Shown here piece by piece: positions 36,641-47,676 of a stretch of 64,000 nucleotides of DNA. The notes beneath the pieces are model-generated. The model had not been told where the DNA came from. It did not search any database and saw nothing but the letters and a program-made list of their open reading frames with translations. Within the stretch, counting starts at the first letter, position 1, and each line of letters opens with the position of its first letter. Position numbers and translations under genes: made by a program. The stretch covers positions 62,001-126,000 of the forward strand of contig JAVJNS010000008.1 in assembly GCA_040217155.1 (NCBI GenBank), in the 5' to 3' direction. Origin of the DNA: Pelagibius sp040217155. GTDB taxonomy: Bacteria; Pseudomonadota; Alphaproteobacteria; Kiloniellales; Kiloniellaceae.

Positions 36641-36844
36641 GTGCAAGTTCAGGTTCGAGATAACAACGTCGATCAAGCCCTCCGCGCGCTGAAGAAGAAG
36701 CTGCAGCGCGAGGGTGTCTTCCGTGAGATGAAACTGCGCCGCAACTTCGAGAAGCCCTCCGCGCGCAAGAAGCGCGAGCGTGCCGAAGCGGTGCGCCGTT
36801 ACCGCAAGCTGCTGCGCAAGCGCATGGAACGCGAAGGCTTCTAG
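36641..36844 (+). CDS. rpsU: 30S ribosomal protein S21
   Basis: 67 aa basic protein: VQVQVRDNNVDQALRALKKK, EGVFREMKLRRNFEKPSARK, KKRERAEAVRRYRKL. Typical bS21 length and sequence. It starts with GTG 36641 and has AAAGGAG upstream. It joins the small subunit platform and helps initiation. It is followed by a hairpin terminator. Confidence 0.96.
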   Translation: MQVQVRDNNVDQALRALKKKLQREGVFREMKLRRNFEKPSARKKRERAEAVRRYRKLLRKRMEREGF

Positions 36845-37032
36845 AGAGTTCCCGCATCCGGCGCGCGCCGCCCTGGCGGAGCGCACCGGCCGGGTCTGCG
36901 TGGCAGACGCGGCACAGACGGCGCGCGCAGACGGGGCGCGCAGACGAGGCCCGCAGACGGGACCCAGACGATACCGGGAGAGCGCGCCGCCAGGCGGCGT
37001 CCCTGGACACCAAAGCAGCGAAGTGCCTTTCT
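36845..37032. repeat. GC-rich rpsU 3' region with degenerate GCAGACG repeats
   Basis: Between 36893 and 36970 the heptamer-like word CGCAGACG or close variants recurs six times (CTGCGTGGCAGACGCGGC, GCGCGCAGACGGGGC and similar). No coding function is apparent. Confidence 0.5.
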
Positions 37033-37064
37033 GGCCGCCACCGTGCAGGTGCGCGGCCTTTCTT
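37033..37064 (+). terminator. Probable rpsU terminator
   Basis: GGCCGC (37033-37038) and GCGGCC (37053-37058) form a stem followed by TTTCTT. It lies 190 nt after the rpsU stop. The remaining 37065-37435 stretch, before the convergent TPR gene, has no supported feature except an eight-T run at 37292-37299. Confidence 0.6.
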
Positions 37065-37435
37065 GCCTCTGCCGGCAAAAGTCGAGGACGGCGAGAGCGC
37101 CGGCGCGACGGGTTCAGGTGCGTGCGATGCGGAATGCCGGATCCGCAAGACCTCGATGCAGGCTGCCGCGCCGGAGTCGCCGCATTGACCGCCACGGCCG
37201 CCTGCGGCCTTGCCGCGAGTCGGCTTCCGCACCGCACGTCGCCGTCAAACTGCCAGGGCCGTGTTTCAGCCCGTTGTCGCCGCAGCGGTAAAATTGTTTT
37301 TTTTGTTTCTGGCGGCCGGCGATGCCCCGGCACGCGCGCCTGTCGGCGAGCCAAAAAACAAGGGAGCGGCGCGCCCGCCCGCAGTATCCTACCGCAGTGC
37401 CGCGCCCAAGGTCGGTTCGGCGGATTTGGGCGCGC

Positions 37436-39067
37436 TCAGGCGACCAGGGCCTGTTCCATGCGCTGCAGGGCGGTGCCCCGCGACTCCGGCTGGTCGAGAT
37501 CGGCGAACAGCGCCGCCGCGCGGCGGAAATCGTCGGCGGCCTCGATCCCCCTGCCCATACGCGACAGGCAGTCGCCGCGGCCCATGTAGGCCCAGGGTTC
37601 CGCCGGGCTGAGCGCGACGTCGCGCTGGAAATCCGGCAGCGCTTCGGCGAAGCGGCCCTGGCGCAGCAGGAAGCGGCCCCGCTGCTGCAGATAGCGGCCG
37701 CAGGAAGGCTCGATTTCCACGGCGCGGTCGAGGTCGGCCAGCGCACCTTCACGGTCGCGCAGCCGCTCCCGCCAGGCGGCGCGCTCGGCAAAGAGGCGCG
37801 CGCAGCGCGGCGCCAGGGCAAGCGCCCGATCGCAATCGGCAACCGCCTTGGCGTAGTTCTTGATTTCGCCGTAGCAGCGCGCCCGGTCGACATAGAGGGC
37901 GGCACGGCCCTCGCCGCGCGACAGCGCCGCGTTGAAGTCGATCATCGCATGGCGCTGCTGGCCGAGCTTGCTGTAACACTGGCCGCGGCGGGCATGAGCC
38001 TGCCAGGAGCCGGGATCGAACGCCAGCTCCCGGGTGAAGTCGTCGATGGCGCCGCGATAGTCCGCCAGGCGCTGCAGCAGGCGCGCCCGGTTGGCATAGG
38101 CCGGCGCGAAGGTCGGATCGGCGGCAATGGCGCGGTCGAAATCCTCCAAGGCTTCGGTCAGCTTGCCTTGAACCTCGCGGGCGATACCGCGCCGATTGAG
38201 AAGGCAGGGTTCGTCCGCCGCGAAGGCCGCCGCCCGAGTCAGGTCCGCTTCGGCCTCGGCAGGACGCTTCAGGCGGGCGTAAGCGGCGGCGCGGTGAAAC
38301 AGCGTCACCACCTGGGCGCCGCCCAGGTCCAGGGCGCGGGTGAAGTCGGCGGCGGCCTTGGCGTCGTCGTAGCGGTCGAGATGGCACAGCCCGCGATTCG
38401 AGTAAGCCGCCGCGAAACCGGCGTCGTGGCGGATCGCCGCATCGAAGTCGCTCAGCGCGCCCGTCAGGTCGCCCTTTTCCCGGCGCACCATACCCATGCC
38501 GTTGTGCGCCGCCGCCCAGCCGGCCCCCTTGGCGCCGGCGCGTTCGAAATCGTCGATGGCCAGGTAGGTGTAGCCAAGGCTGCGGTAGCTGTAGGCGCGC
38601 TCGAGAAAATACTCGCCATTGTGCGGGTCACAGACCACGGCCACCGAGAAATCGCTCACCGCCCCCTGGTGGTCGCCCAGCGCGGCCCGCTCGAGCCCGC
38701 GGCGAAAGCTGTCGGCGCCGCCGAGCTGGCATTCATTGCCCAGCGGGCCGCCGTCGCCGGCCGGCACCGAGGCGGTGCCACCGCCGGCGTTGAGCGCCTC
38801 GCCCAGAGAGTCGGCCAGGAGGTCGCGGGATCCCGCGCGCGCTGTCCCAGATCGGCGGTTGGCCGCCGGTTCCGGCCCGGCGGCCAACCGGCCGGGCTCA
38901 AGGTCCGCGACCGGGCCAAGCGCCAAGGGATCGAGGCCCACCAAGCGCCGCGAGCGGCCATCGGGCGGCAGGTCTGTGGGAAAAAAATCGCAAGGAATAC
39001 CCCGCGACAGCCGAAGTCCGCTTTCCAGGCCGATGTCCCACGGCGCACCATCTTGCCGGCTAACCAT
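37436..39067 (-). CDS. TPR repeat protein
   Basis: 543 aa. Residues 1-120 are low-similarity, Gly/Pro/Arg-rich and without a clear signal peptide. From about residue 125 to the end there are roughly 11-12 tetratricopeptide repeats with the usual AxxxRGxxxxxxGxxxxAxxDFxxAIxxDP pattern, for example AYSNRGLCHLDRYDDAKAAA and AYANRARLLQRLADYRGAID. It is a protein-protein interaction scaffold; no enzymatic domain is seen. GGGGGGA lies upstream of ATG 39067. It is separated from phoX by 252 nt with no recognised element. Confidence 0.85.
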   Translation of the reverse strand: MVSRQDGAPWDIGLESGLRLSRGIPCDFFPTDLPPDGRSRRLVGLDPLALGPVADLEPGRLAAGPEPAANRRSGTARAGSRDLLADSLGEALNAGGGTASVPAGDGGPLGNECQLGGADSFRRGLERAALGDHQGAVSDFSVAVVCDPHNGEYFLERAYSYRSLGYTYLAIDDFERAGAKGAGWAAAHNGMGMVRREKGDLTGALSDFDAAIRHDAGFAAAYSNRGLCHLDRYDDAKAAADFTRALDLGGAQVVTLFHRAAAYARLKRPAEAEADLTRAAAFAADEPCLLNRRGIAREVQGKLTEALEDFDRAIAADPTFAPAYANRARLLQRLADYRGAIDDFTRELAFDPGSWQAHARRGQCYSKLGQQRHAMIDFNAALSRGEGRAALYVDRARCYGEIKNYAKAVADCDRALALAPRCARLFAERAAWRERLRDREGALADLDRAVEIEPSCGRYLQQRGRFLLRQGRFAEALPDFQRDVALSPAEPWAYMGRGDCLSRMGRGIEAADDFRRAAALFADLDQPESRGTALQRMEQALVA

Positions 39068-39319
39068 GCTGTTTCCCCCCTTGATCGGGCCGCCGCCCTT
39101 TTTGACGCTGCCCTTTTGACGCTACCAGGGCAGTGACTCTGCCCAAGCCGGGCGCAGCGCTCTGTGAGGAAAGTCACATCGCCGTCGATTCAGGAGGTCG
39201 CGCGGCAAATAAGGGGGTGAGCGGCCAAGCCGCCGGCGCCAGGGCCGTTCAGGAATCGCAGGGGGCGGCCCGAAGACCACCCCCCGTGTTTGTCCGACCG
39301 AAAGCGTCAGGCCGCCGGA

Positions 39320-41314
39320 TCAGCTGCCGATTGCGCCGCCGCCGTCCTTTTGGATGACCAGGACGGAAGGCCGCGGCGGCATCCCCTCGGCGAAATCGGG
39401 CCAGCGGGTCGCCGGGTCCTCGAAGGTCGAGTCGCGCTCGAAACCCGCAAAGTCCCTGGTGCCGTCGGTGGCCGGGTGCTGGACCGCCACGAACAGCGTT
39501 GTGCCGTCCCCGGTAAAGCGGGGACCGCAGAGTTCGGCGCCGACCGGGGTGCGGAAAAACATCTTGCTGTAACCGCGCAGGTCGCCTTCGGTCTCGACCC
39601 CGTAGAGCCCGTCGGCGGTGCCGGTCTTGCCCCAGCCCGACCCCTGGTCGGTCGCCACCCAGAGTCGGCCCTGCGGGTCGATGGCGCAGTTGTCCGGCGA
39701 GCCGAACCAGCCGTTCTCGGAGGTCGCCTGGTGGTACCTCGCCCCGGATTCCGGGTCTTTCGGATTGCCGCCGACGACCAGCAGGTCCCAGGCAAAGCCG
39801 GCCGCGGCATGGTCTCCGCCCGGCGGCGTCAGTTCGACGACCTGGCCGAAATCATTGGGGCCGCGCGGATTGACCGCGTCGACCGCATCGGGCCTGCGCT
39901 TGGAATTGTTGGTCAGCATGACGTAGACCTTGTCGGTCAGCTTGTTCGGCTCCACGTCTTCGGGACGGTCCATGGGCGTGGCGCCCAGAAGATCGGCGGC
40001 GACGCGGGCCTCGATGACCACATCGGCCTGGCTGTTGAAGCCGTTCTCCGCCGTCAGCGGCCCTTGGCCATGGACCAGCGGCAGCCAGTCGAGGGTGCCG
40101 TCCGCGTTGAAGCGCGCCACCGAAAGCGTGCCGCTTTCCAAGAGGTCCATGTTGGCCGCCCGATCGCCGGCGGTGTAGCGGCCGTCGGAGACAAAACGGT
40201 AGAGATAGTCGAAACGCTGGTCGTCGCCGCTGTAGACCACGACACGGCCGTCGCCGTTGACGATCGGCTCGGCGCCTTCGTGCTTGGCGCGGCCAAGCGC
40301 GGTGCGCTTCTTCGGCCTGGAGGCCGGGTCGAGAACATCCACCTCGACCACCCAGCCAAAACGGTTGGCTTCATTCGGTTCGGCATTGACGTCGAAACGC
40401 TTGTGAAACCTGGACCAGACATACCAGCCCCCGGGCACGCCATAGCGCTCGAAATTGCGCTGCTCCGGGTGGCCCTCGATCGAACCGCCGAAGTATCCGT
40501 GGAAGTTCTCCTCGGCCATCAGGTAGGTGCCCCAGGGGGTGATGCCGCCGGCGCAGTTGTTGAAGGTGCCGAGGCAGGTGGTGCCCGCCGGATCGGCCGA
40601 GGTCTTCATGCGGTCATGACCGGCGGCGGGGCCGGTGATCCGCATCTCGGTGCCGGCGGTTATGCGGCGATTGTATTGGCCGCCCGTCACCACGGCCCAC
40701 TTGCCGTTCGCGCGCCGGATCTCGACCACGGAGCCGCCATGGGCGGCCAGCTCGATAGCGACCAGTTCCGCGGTCATATCGGGGAAGTCTTTCTTGTCCT
40801 GGCGGCCGATGCCGGGGAACATGACCTCCTCGCTGGTGTACTCGTGGTTGACGCAGAGCAGCCCGTGGTCCGGATTGTCCGAGCCAAACGGCAGGCCGAC
40901 ATAGCCGACGAAGTCGTTGTTGTAGCCGAACTGCCGGACCTGGGCCGCGGCGGTCTGGTGCGCCGGGTCGAATGCGGGCGAGTCGGCGAACAGCGGATCG
41001 CCCCAGCGGATCAGCACATCGGCGCTGTAGCCGGGCGCGACGTGATGCCGCTCGTCGATGCCATGCGAAATTTCGTCCCAGACGTAGCGGCCACCGACCG
41101 CCGCCTTGGCGGGCCTGGCGCCGGCGGCAATGCCCAGGGGAGCCGCGACCGCAGCCAAGGCGAGCGTCGACAGCGCGCCCGTCATCACCGCGCGCCGTCC
41201 GTAGCGACGATCGGCGACCTTCTCGAAGGTGGCGGCGAGGTGGGTGTTCAGGGGAAGATCTTCGGAAGCCTCGAAAGCGGCTCCTTTCGTGCGGAAGTTG
41301 TCTTTGATTTGCAT
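39320..41314 (-). CDS. phoX: Tat-exported alkaline phosphatase PhoX
   Basis: 664 aa. The N-terminus carries a twin-arginine signal (GRRAVMTGALSTLALAAVAA). PhoX text follows: GYVGLPFGSDNPDHGLLCVN, NHEYTSEEVMFPG, the active-site cysteine region NNCAGGITPWGTYLMAEENF, PNDFGQVVELTPPGGDHAAA, SENGWFGSPDNCAIDPQGRLW and QHPATDG. The Ca/Fe enzyme releases phosphate from organic phosphomonoesters in the periplasm. A Pho box about 100 nt upstream of the start indicates PhoB control. It is monocistronic. Confidence 0.94.
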   Translation of the reverse strand: MQIKDNFRTKGAAFEASEDLPLNTHLAATFEKVADRRYGRRAVMTGALSTLALAAVAAPLGIAAGARPAKAAVGGRYVWDEISHGIDERHHVAPGYSADVLIRWGDPLFADSPAFDPAHQTAAAQVRQFGYNNDFVGYVGLPFGSDNPDHGLLCVNHEYTSEEVMFPGIGRQDKKDFPDMTAELVAIELAAHGGSVVEIRRANGKWAVVTGGQYNRRITAGTEMRITGPAAGHDRMKTSADPAGTTCLGTFNNCAGGITPWGTYLMAEENFHGYFGGSIEGHPEQRNFERYGVPGGWYVWSRFHKRFDVNAEPNEANRFGWVVEVDVLDPASRPKKRTALGRAKHEGAEPIVNGDGRVVVYSGDDQRFDYLYRFVSDGRYTAGDRAANMDLLESGTLSVARFNADGTLDWLPLVHGQGPLTAENGFNSQADVVIEARVAADLLGATPMDRPEDVEPNKLTDKVYVMLTNNSKRRPDAVDAVNPRGPNDFGQVVELTPPGGDHAAAGFAWDLLVVGGNPKDPESGARYHQATSENGWFGSPDNCAIDPQGRLWVATDQGSGWGKTGTADGLYGVETEGDLRGYSKMFFRTPVGAELCGPRFTGDGTTLFVAVQHPATDGTRDFAGFERDSTFEDPATRWPDFAEGMPPRPSVLVIQKDGGGAIGS

Positions 41315-41411
41315 GACTCTTGCCTCTCCTTTCCCGGGTTGGCGCCGCCGGCGCGGCTTGCTTGTCGGCGGAAGGGTCCGAGCGACCCTAGAACGGCTTC
41401 ATGCTGCGCCC

Positions 41412-41440
41412 ATGACAGCGCAGTGACAAGTGGATGACGC
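41412..41440 (-). promoter_or_regulatory. Pho box (PhoB site) upstream of phoX
   Basis: Three 7-bp direct repeats with 11-bp periodicity, written on the plus strand as ATGACAG (41412), GTGACAA (41423) and ATGACGC (41434), each separated by 4 bp. On the phoX strand this reads xxGTCAx-N4-TTGTCAC-N4-CTGTCAT, the classic PhoB arrangement. The nearest alternative client, the hybrid kinase, starts 287 nt away on the other strand. Confidence 0.85.
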
Positions 41441-41726
41441 TGACGGCGGACCGCCGCCGCGGAGATCGACTTTCGAAGGTCGCCGGTTCACCAGGATGCT
41501 AGCGTTTGCGGCGGTTATCCGGCCCGGCCTCCTCTCCGCCGCGTTCCGAGCCGGTGGCCGGCAGGAACAATCGAAACCAATTTCGCCCGGACGGCACATG
41601 CGACTGAAACATTTCCGCCGCAGGGTCCAGAATGATGGCCCCGGCGCCCGCCGCGGGCGCCGCTTGGGGTCGACTCGCCACCGCCCCAGGGGTCAAGATC
41701 AGGTTTGGTTCACAGAGGTCGCAGTC

Positions 41727-44318
<2,592 letters not shown>

Positions 44319-44352
44319 TAGAGGAAAGCCATGGAGCAAAGCCATAAAGGCT

Positions 44353-44534
44353 GGGCCGTCAGTCTTTGCCGCGCCGCCGCTCCAGGGCCTCGATTGACTT
44401 CGGCCAGTCCTTCTTCAGCAGCGCCGAGAGCGAGCGGTCGGCGGGCAGCTTGCCACCGGTCTGGCAGCGCGGGCGGTAATCGGTCTCGGTGCCGGCGTGG
44501 CGGATGCGCTGCGCCCTGGTGCCGCAGGCCGGAC
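44353..44534 (-). pseudogene. Truncated 3' fragment of the mutM-like gene (duplicate)
   Basis: 182 bp match the 3' end of the intact mutM-like gene and its flank (47671-47852) at about 94%, in the same orientation, with about 10 differences, nearly all transitions. It encodes only the last 50 or so residues (QTGGK through ERRRGKD); one zinc-finger Cys is lost (YRPRCQ instead of YCPRCQ). The sequence beyond 44534 is unrelated to mutM. It marks the left edge of a 3.3-kb accessory segment. Confidence 0.9.
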
Positions 44535-44729
44535 GTGTTCTGCCGCCCCTACCGCCAGGCAGACGTCGATGCCCTGACCGGGGCCGTGGCCAGCCGCTCA
44601 CCTATGCGGTCAACAGCCTCAACCACAGCACGGGTCAGCCGGCTCTTCATCCGTTCGTCCTGGCGCCAAACGTCGTGGGAAGCTGCGCTTCGACCATGGC
44701 CTGGCTCATCGGGACCAGCAGGCGGTCGG
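44535..44729. other. Stretch after the mutM fragment, no certain gene
   Basis: A short minus-strand frame ending at 44549 contains a plausible helical peptide (MKSRLTRAVVEAVDRIGERL and a short tail) but has no clear ribosome site. It may be a decayed gene end carried in with the segment. Confidence 0.3.
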
Positions 44730-45080
44730 CTAGAACCGAGCCGCCAACTGCTCCATGCAGGCGCCCGCGACGGAGCGGTTCGGATCGCTGGAGCCCGGCA
44801 TCGTGGCCCAGCCGGCATCCATCACCATGTCGCTGCGCTTGTAGTTGCTGGCCGCCTCCAGCTGAGCGAGCGTCTCGCTGACCTTGGGGTCCTGCTTGGA
44901 TTGCTCGATGCAGATCGGCACGAGTGCCGCGACCACCTCATTCCGTGCCTTATCCGCCGCCATCCGGTCAGCGGAGCCGCCGGTCATCCAGCCCCCCCAT
45001 GAAAATCCGACAACGGCCAGAGCGATGGCTCCGACAGCGGCACCGTAAAGACCTGGTTTCAGCCATTCCGGAGTGTTCAT
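44730..45080 (-). CDS. Conserved single-TM protein of unknown function
   Basis: 116 aa. One membrane helix at residues 8-32 (LYGAAVGAIALAVVGFSWGG), then a soluble part with two Cys (VPICIEQSKQDPK, VAGACMEQLAARF) and a central KRSDMVMDAGWATMPGSSDP motif. From memory this text is recurrent in alphaproteobacterial hypothetical proteins; the topology suggests a membrane-anchored periplasmic domain with a possible disulphide. GAGGAGG precedes ATG 45080. First gene of the accessory segment on this side. Confidence 0.75.
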   Translation of the reverse strand: MNTPEWLKPGLYGAAVGAIALAVVGFSWGGWMTGGSADRMAADKARNEVVAALVPICIEQSKQDPKVSETLAQLEAASNYKRSDMVMDAGWATMPGSSDPNRSVAGACMEQLAARF

Positions 45081-45207
45081 TTTTGCCTCCTCTATTTTGA
45101 ATAATAATTATCCGATTAGTATTTATGCATCATACAGGAAAGCAAAATACAGTCTAGGAAAATAGAATATAATCTTTAGAAAATACCTCCCAGAAAGCCA
45201 GAATCCC

Positions 45208-45243
45208 TAAGAAAAATGTATAATAATGAGATTATTTTTCTTA
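45208..45243. terminator. AT-rich hairpin in the accessory segment
   Basis: TAAGAAAAAT (45208-45217) pairs with ATTTTTCTTA (45234-45243) in a 270-bp AT-rich gap between two minus-strand genes. The gap (45081-45349) probably contains the promoter of the 116-aa gene and a terminator of the DUF1488 gene. A loose A+T character sets it apart from the rest of the window. Confidence 0.5.
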
Positions 45244-45349
45244 ATACTATTACCTAAATACATGGATACGAGATCTGCCCCGGGGAAGTGCCAATGGGCC
45301 TGCGGACCCGCGGACCTGACCTCAACGACCGGCAACGGCACGGGCAGGC

Positions 45350-45613
45350 TCAAAAATCCGCCGCGGCCAGGAGGTAGGGTCCGTCGCGCCCCCGCGCGTA
45401 GACCTTGCGGGCGGCCTCGATTATGCGTTCCCTGGCAGCGTCGAAGGAGTCCAGGCAGTCCGCTTCCATGTTCCCGGTTTCCGATATCAGCTTCAAAAGC
45501 GCGCTCGCCTCGACGAAGAAGCAAATTTCAAGCGCGCTGTCATAGCCCCAGAAGCGCACGAGTTTGCGAGTCTCGTCATAGCTTCGGCTTGCGTTCGGGA
45601 AGTTCAGTGTCAT
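45350..45613 (-). CDS. DUF1488 family protein
   Basis: 87 aa. Family text MTLNFPNASRSYDETRKLVRF (start), VRFWGYDSALEICFFVEASA and DSFDAARERIIEAARKVY. Members are small cytosolic proteins of unknown role that occur in clusters of hypothetical genes in Rhizobiales and Rhodospirillales. ATG 45613 is chosen because family similarity begins there. Confidence 0.85.
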   Translation of the reverse strand: MTLNFPNASRSYDETRKLVRFWGYDSALEICFFVEASALLKLISETGNMEADCLDSFDAARERIIEAARKVYARGRDGPYLLAAADF

Positions 45614-45662
45614 TGCCGGCCGACCTTTCTGCCGCGCGGCGAGGTCGTCATGGTCGCGACCA

Positions 45663-45974
45663 TCAAGAGCTGCCTTTCTCGCGCTCGCAAAGGCGTGTGA
45701 GATCATCCATTGTGTGGGCAATCAGCTCCTTGCGCCGCGGATCCTGTGCTTCGAGCGTTTCAGCGAAGAGCTGTATGAGATACTCGGCCTTCACCGCGGC
45801 CTCCGACCAGGTCGCGGCCGGGGCGGCGAGGAGGTGTTTTTCGAGCTCTTCCTGGCGAAGCCGCAGGGAGGCCTGATCTTCCTGGAACTGGTGGAAGCGC
45901 TCCCGGCGGATCTCCGTCGCCTTCTGTGCAGCCATGCCCCGGTGCTCATCGAGGTCGACCGGATCGTCAGTCAT
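45663..45974 (-). CDS. Conserved hypothetical protein
   Basis: 103 aa, acidic and helical: MTDDPVDLDEHRGMAAQKAT, a charged coiled coil (RRERFHQFQEDQASLRLRQE), then AAPAATWSEAAVKAEYLIQL and DPRRKELIAHTMDDLTRLCE. The DPVDLDxHRGMAAQKATE pattern recurs in alphaproteobacterial hypothetical proteins as I recall. No membrane segment. It precedes the DUF1488 gene by 49 nt and is probably co-transcribed. Confidence 0.75.
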   Translation of the reverse strand: MTDDPVDLDEHRGMAAQKATEIRRERFHQFQEDQASLRLRQEELEKHLLAAPAATWSEAAVKAEYLIQLFAETLEAQDPRRKELIAHTMDDLTRLCEREKGSS

Positions 45975-46127
45975 AGTCTCTTGCCCCCATCTGATCCCGC
46001 CGGCAAAAACCGAGCTGCGCTCCAAGAGCAGCGCGCGCCAAGCGGCCGGCATTCGAATGCTCTGTCATCAATGAAGCCACCAACTATGGCGCGCCGCGCC
46101 CGATAGCGGTCATGGACCAAGCGTCCT

Positions 46128-46712
46128 TCAGCGCAGCACACACTCGTCCCGCTGTTTCCTATAGGGTCGATCGCATTCCCAGTCGCTCCCCGAAAAGCCG
46201 AGATGAGCATTGGCCGGCAGCTTAACCGCAATGCACGCTTCGCCTTTGGCTTGAAACCCTCGTTCACACTTCCAGCCAGAGCCAAAATTCGATTCCGTGA
46301 GATACCCGTTCTGAGGCACTTCGATGGCAACGCAGGCTTCGTCGAGCTCCCGAAATCCTCTATCGCAGGCCCAGCGAACTCCGGAGGCATTCAAATAGGC
46401 GTTCTCCGGTATCTCGATGACATTGCACGTTTCATTGACTTCCCGATAGCCACGGCGGCATTCCCAGCCGCGTCCATAGGAGGTCTCCATGGCGAGCGCG
46501 TTTGCCGGCACCTTGATGGGCAGGCAGGCGCCACCGGTTTCCCGGTAGCCCCGATTGCACGCCCATCCATCGCCATAGGTCTTCGCGCTTGCATTTGTCG
46601 GCATGCCGACAGCCCCATCCTGGGCGGCGGCGATGCCAGAAAAGACAAACAGAAGCACCGCCGCAAATAAGGCGGAGGCCTCGGCTGCGCCGGCTCTGCG
46701 TGTTCCACTCAT
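46128..46712 (-). CDS. Secreted protein with five W-C-G-Y repeats
   Basis: 194 aa. A signal peptide (residues 10-30, cleavage near IAAA-QDG) is followed by five tandem repeats of about 37-39 residues. Each has a core GWxCxRGYRE, a second Cys 8-9 residues later (GACLPIKVPANA, ETCNVIEIPENA, EACVAIEVPQNG, EACIAVKLPANA) and a VPxNAxL turn. Conserved Cys pairs suggest one disulphide per repeat. No catalytic motif. Its ATG overlaps the stop of the upstream gene (ATGA), so the two are coupled. Confidence 0.8.
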   Translation of the reverse strand: MSGTRRAGAAEASALFAAVLLFVFSGIAAAQDGAVGMPTNASAKTYGDGWACNRGYRETGGACLPIKVPANALAMETSYGRGWECRRGYREVNETCNVIEIPENAYLNASGVRWACDRGFRELDEACVAIEVPQNGYLTESNFGSGWKCERGFQAKGEACIAVKLPANAHLGFSGSDWECDRPYRKQRDECVLR

Positions 46713-46984
46713 GGCGGACTTTCGGCAATCGCCAGATCGCGCTCCATGGCCGCGTCCAATTCGTCCGGGTCGACAATCATCGCCCGCGTCAGATGGGCAG
46801 GCCCGGACTTTGCGGGCAGGCGGAGGACCGTCGATGTTCTGCGATAGGCGGCGTAAGAAATGCCTTCAACGAGTTCTTCCTCGGTTTCCACACTGTAGTC
46901 GCCGGCTGGCAGTGCCTCATCAAGACCAGTCAAAACGAAGGGTCTCTTGAAGCTGACTGTCCTCTCGCTTGCTCGTTTCATCAT
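46709..46984 (-). CDS. Conserved small protein of unknown function
   Basis: 91 aa, beta-rich: SERTVSFKRPFVLTGLDEAL, PAGDYSVETEEELVEGISYA, AYRRTSTVLRLPAKSG, IVDPDELDAAMERDLA. The FVLxGxDexLPAGDYxVxTeEE pattern is recurrent in Rhizobiales hypothetical proteins as I recall. ATG 46984 or 46981. It is coupled by ATGA to the secreted repeat protein downstream. Confidence 0.75.
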   Translation of the reverse strand: MMKRASERTVSFKRPFVLTGLDEALPAGDYSVETEEELVEGISYAAYRRTSTVLRLPAKSGPAHLTRAMIVDPDELDAAMERDLAIAESPP

Positions 46985-47041
46985 TGGCTTCTTCCGGTCA
47001 GCCGACGGCACTGGAGGGGGACTCTCCCTCCGGTTCGATGT

Positions 47042-47182
47042 CTAGGACTTCGGCGTCGGTTCTGCGGACTTCTGGTCGGGCTGTGTCTTCGGCTGCCCGG
47101 CGGGTGTGGCTTCCTTGGGCTTGTCGGCAGAACCGACCTTGCCCGGAGCATTTTGCGCGGAGGAGAATTTCTTAAAGGACAT
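47042..47182 (-). CDS. 46-aa Lys/Pro-rich small protein
   Basis: Reads MSFKKFSSAQNAPGKVGSAD and then KPKEATPAGQPKTQPDQKSA followed by EPTPKS, stop TAG. It is polar, disordered and basic. GAGAGGAA lies 6 nt before ATG 47182, a good ribosome site. The start MSFKKFSSAQ is a recurring pattern of tiny alphaproteobacterial proteins as I recall. It is the first gene of the minus-strand cluster in the accessory segment. Function unknown. Confidence 0.7.
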   Translation of the reverse strand: MSFKKFSSAQNAPGKVGSADKPKEATPAGQPKTQPDQKSAEPTPKS

Positions 47183-47670
47183 GTGAAGTTCCTCTCAATG
47201 GATCGGCAGTGATTTGCCGTTTCAAAATATATGGTCTATTCCTATCAGTTATTCAATAGGGTAAGTAGTATTTTTATTTTAAGATTTATTTCAAGATATA
47301 AATATTGATAAAAACAACAGATTCAAATTCTTAGATTTTCCATGACAACACATAAAAATATTTGGAGTATCGTCCAAGAAAAAGAGAAGCTCTCTGCTCC
47401 GGACCGGGCACGCGAAGCAGCGCAGTGCCCTTGTCCGCCATAGCTGGAGGCGTCCGAAGCAAATCTCTTCTGGCGGCGAGTTCGGCGCGGACAACCGCAA
47501 CTGTCAGGGGGCCTGCGCGATCGCGCTGTTCCGGTGCTCAGGTGCCTCGAACCGCTGGTACGCCCGCGCGGAACCCGGTATTTGGTGTCGGTCGAGCGAA
47601 CCGCCGGAGCTGTGATGCCGCTGCCGGGCGGAAAGCGCTTGGCCCCGGTCTTTCCCGCCTACTGGCCTGA
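47183..47670. other. AT-rich leader of the accessory gene cluster
   Basis: 47215-47400 is strongly AT-rich and is the likely promoter region for the minus-strand cluster beginning with the 46-aa gene. The part 47400-47670 returns to high GC; the reading frames here lack family features. It abuts the intact mutM 3' end. Confidence 0.5.
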
Positions 47671-47676
47671 GGGCCG

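Noticed and set aside
36606..37354. Frames of 208-262 codons opposite rpsU
   Set aside because: They are antisense to rpsU and its terminator and lack any recognisable domain.
37322..41437. Long plus-strand frames opposite the TPR and phoX genes
   Set aside because: Antisense to genes with clear motifs; no domain text; arise from high third-position GC.
45081..45349. AT-rich stretch as a replication origin
   Set aside because: No DnaA boxes or iterons are visible and no replication gene is near; promoter/terminator functions suffice.
44535..47670. Insertion sequence or integron in the accessory segment
   Set aside because: No transposase, integrase, attC-like or terminal inverted repeats were found; only the mutM duplication marks the edges.
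47362..47670. 102-codon plus-strand frame between the accessory genes and mutM
   Set aside because: Arg/Ser/Ala-rich shadow composition, no ribosome site, and it overlaps the mutM 3' flank.
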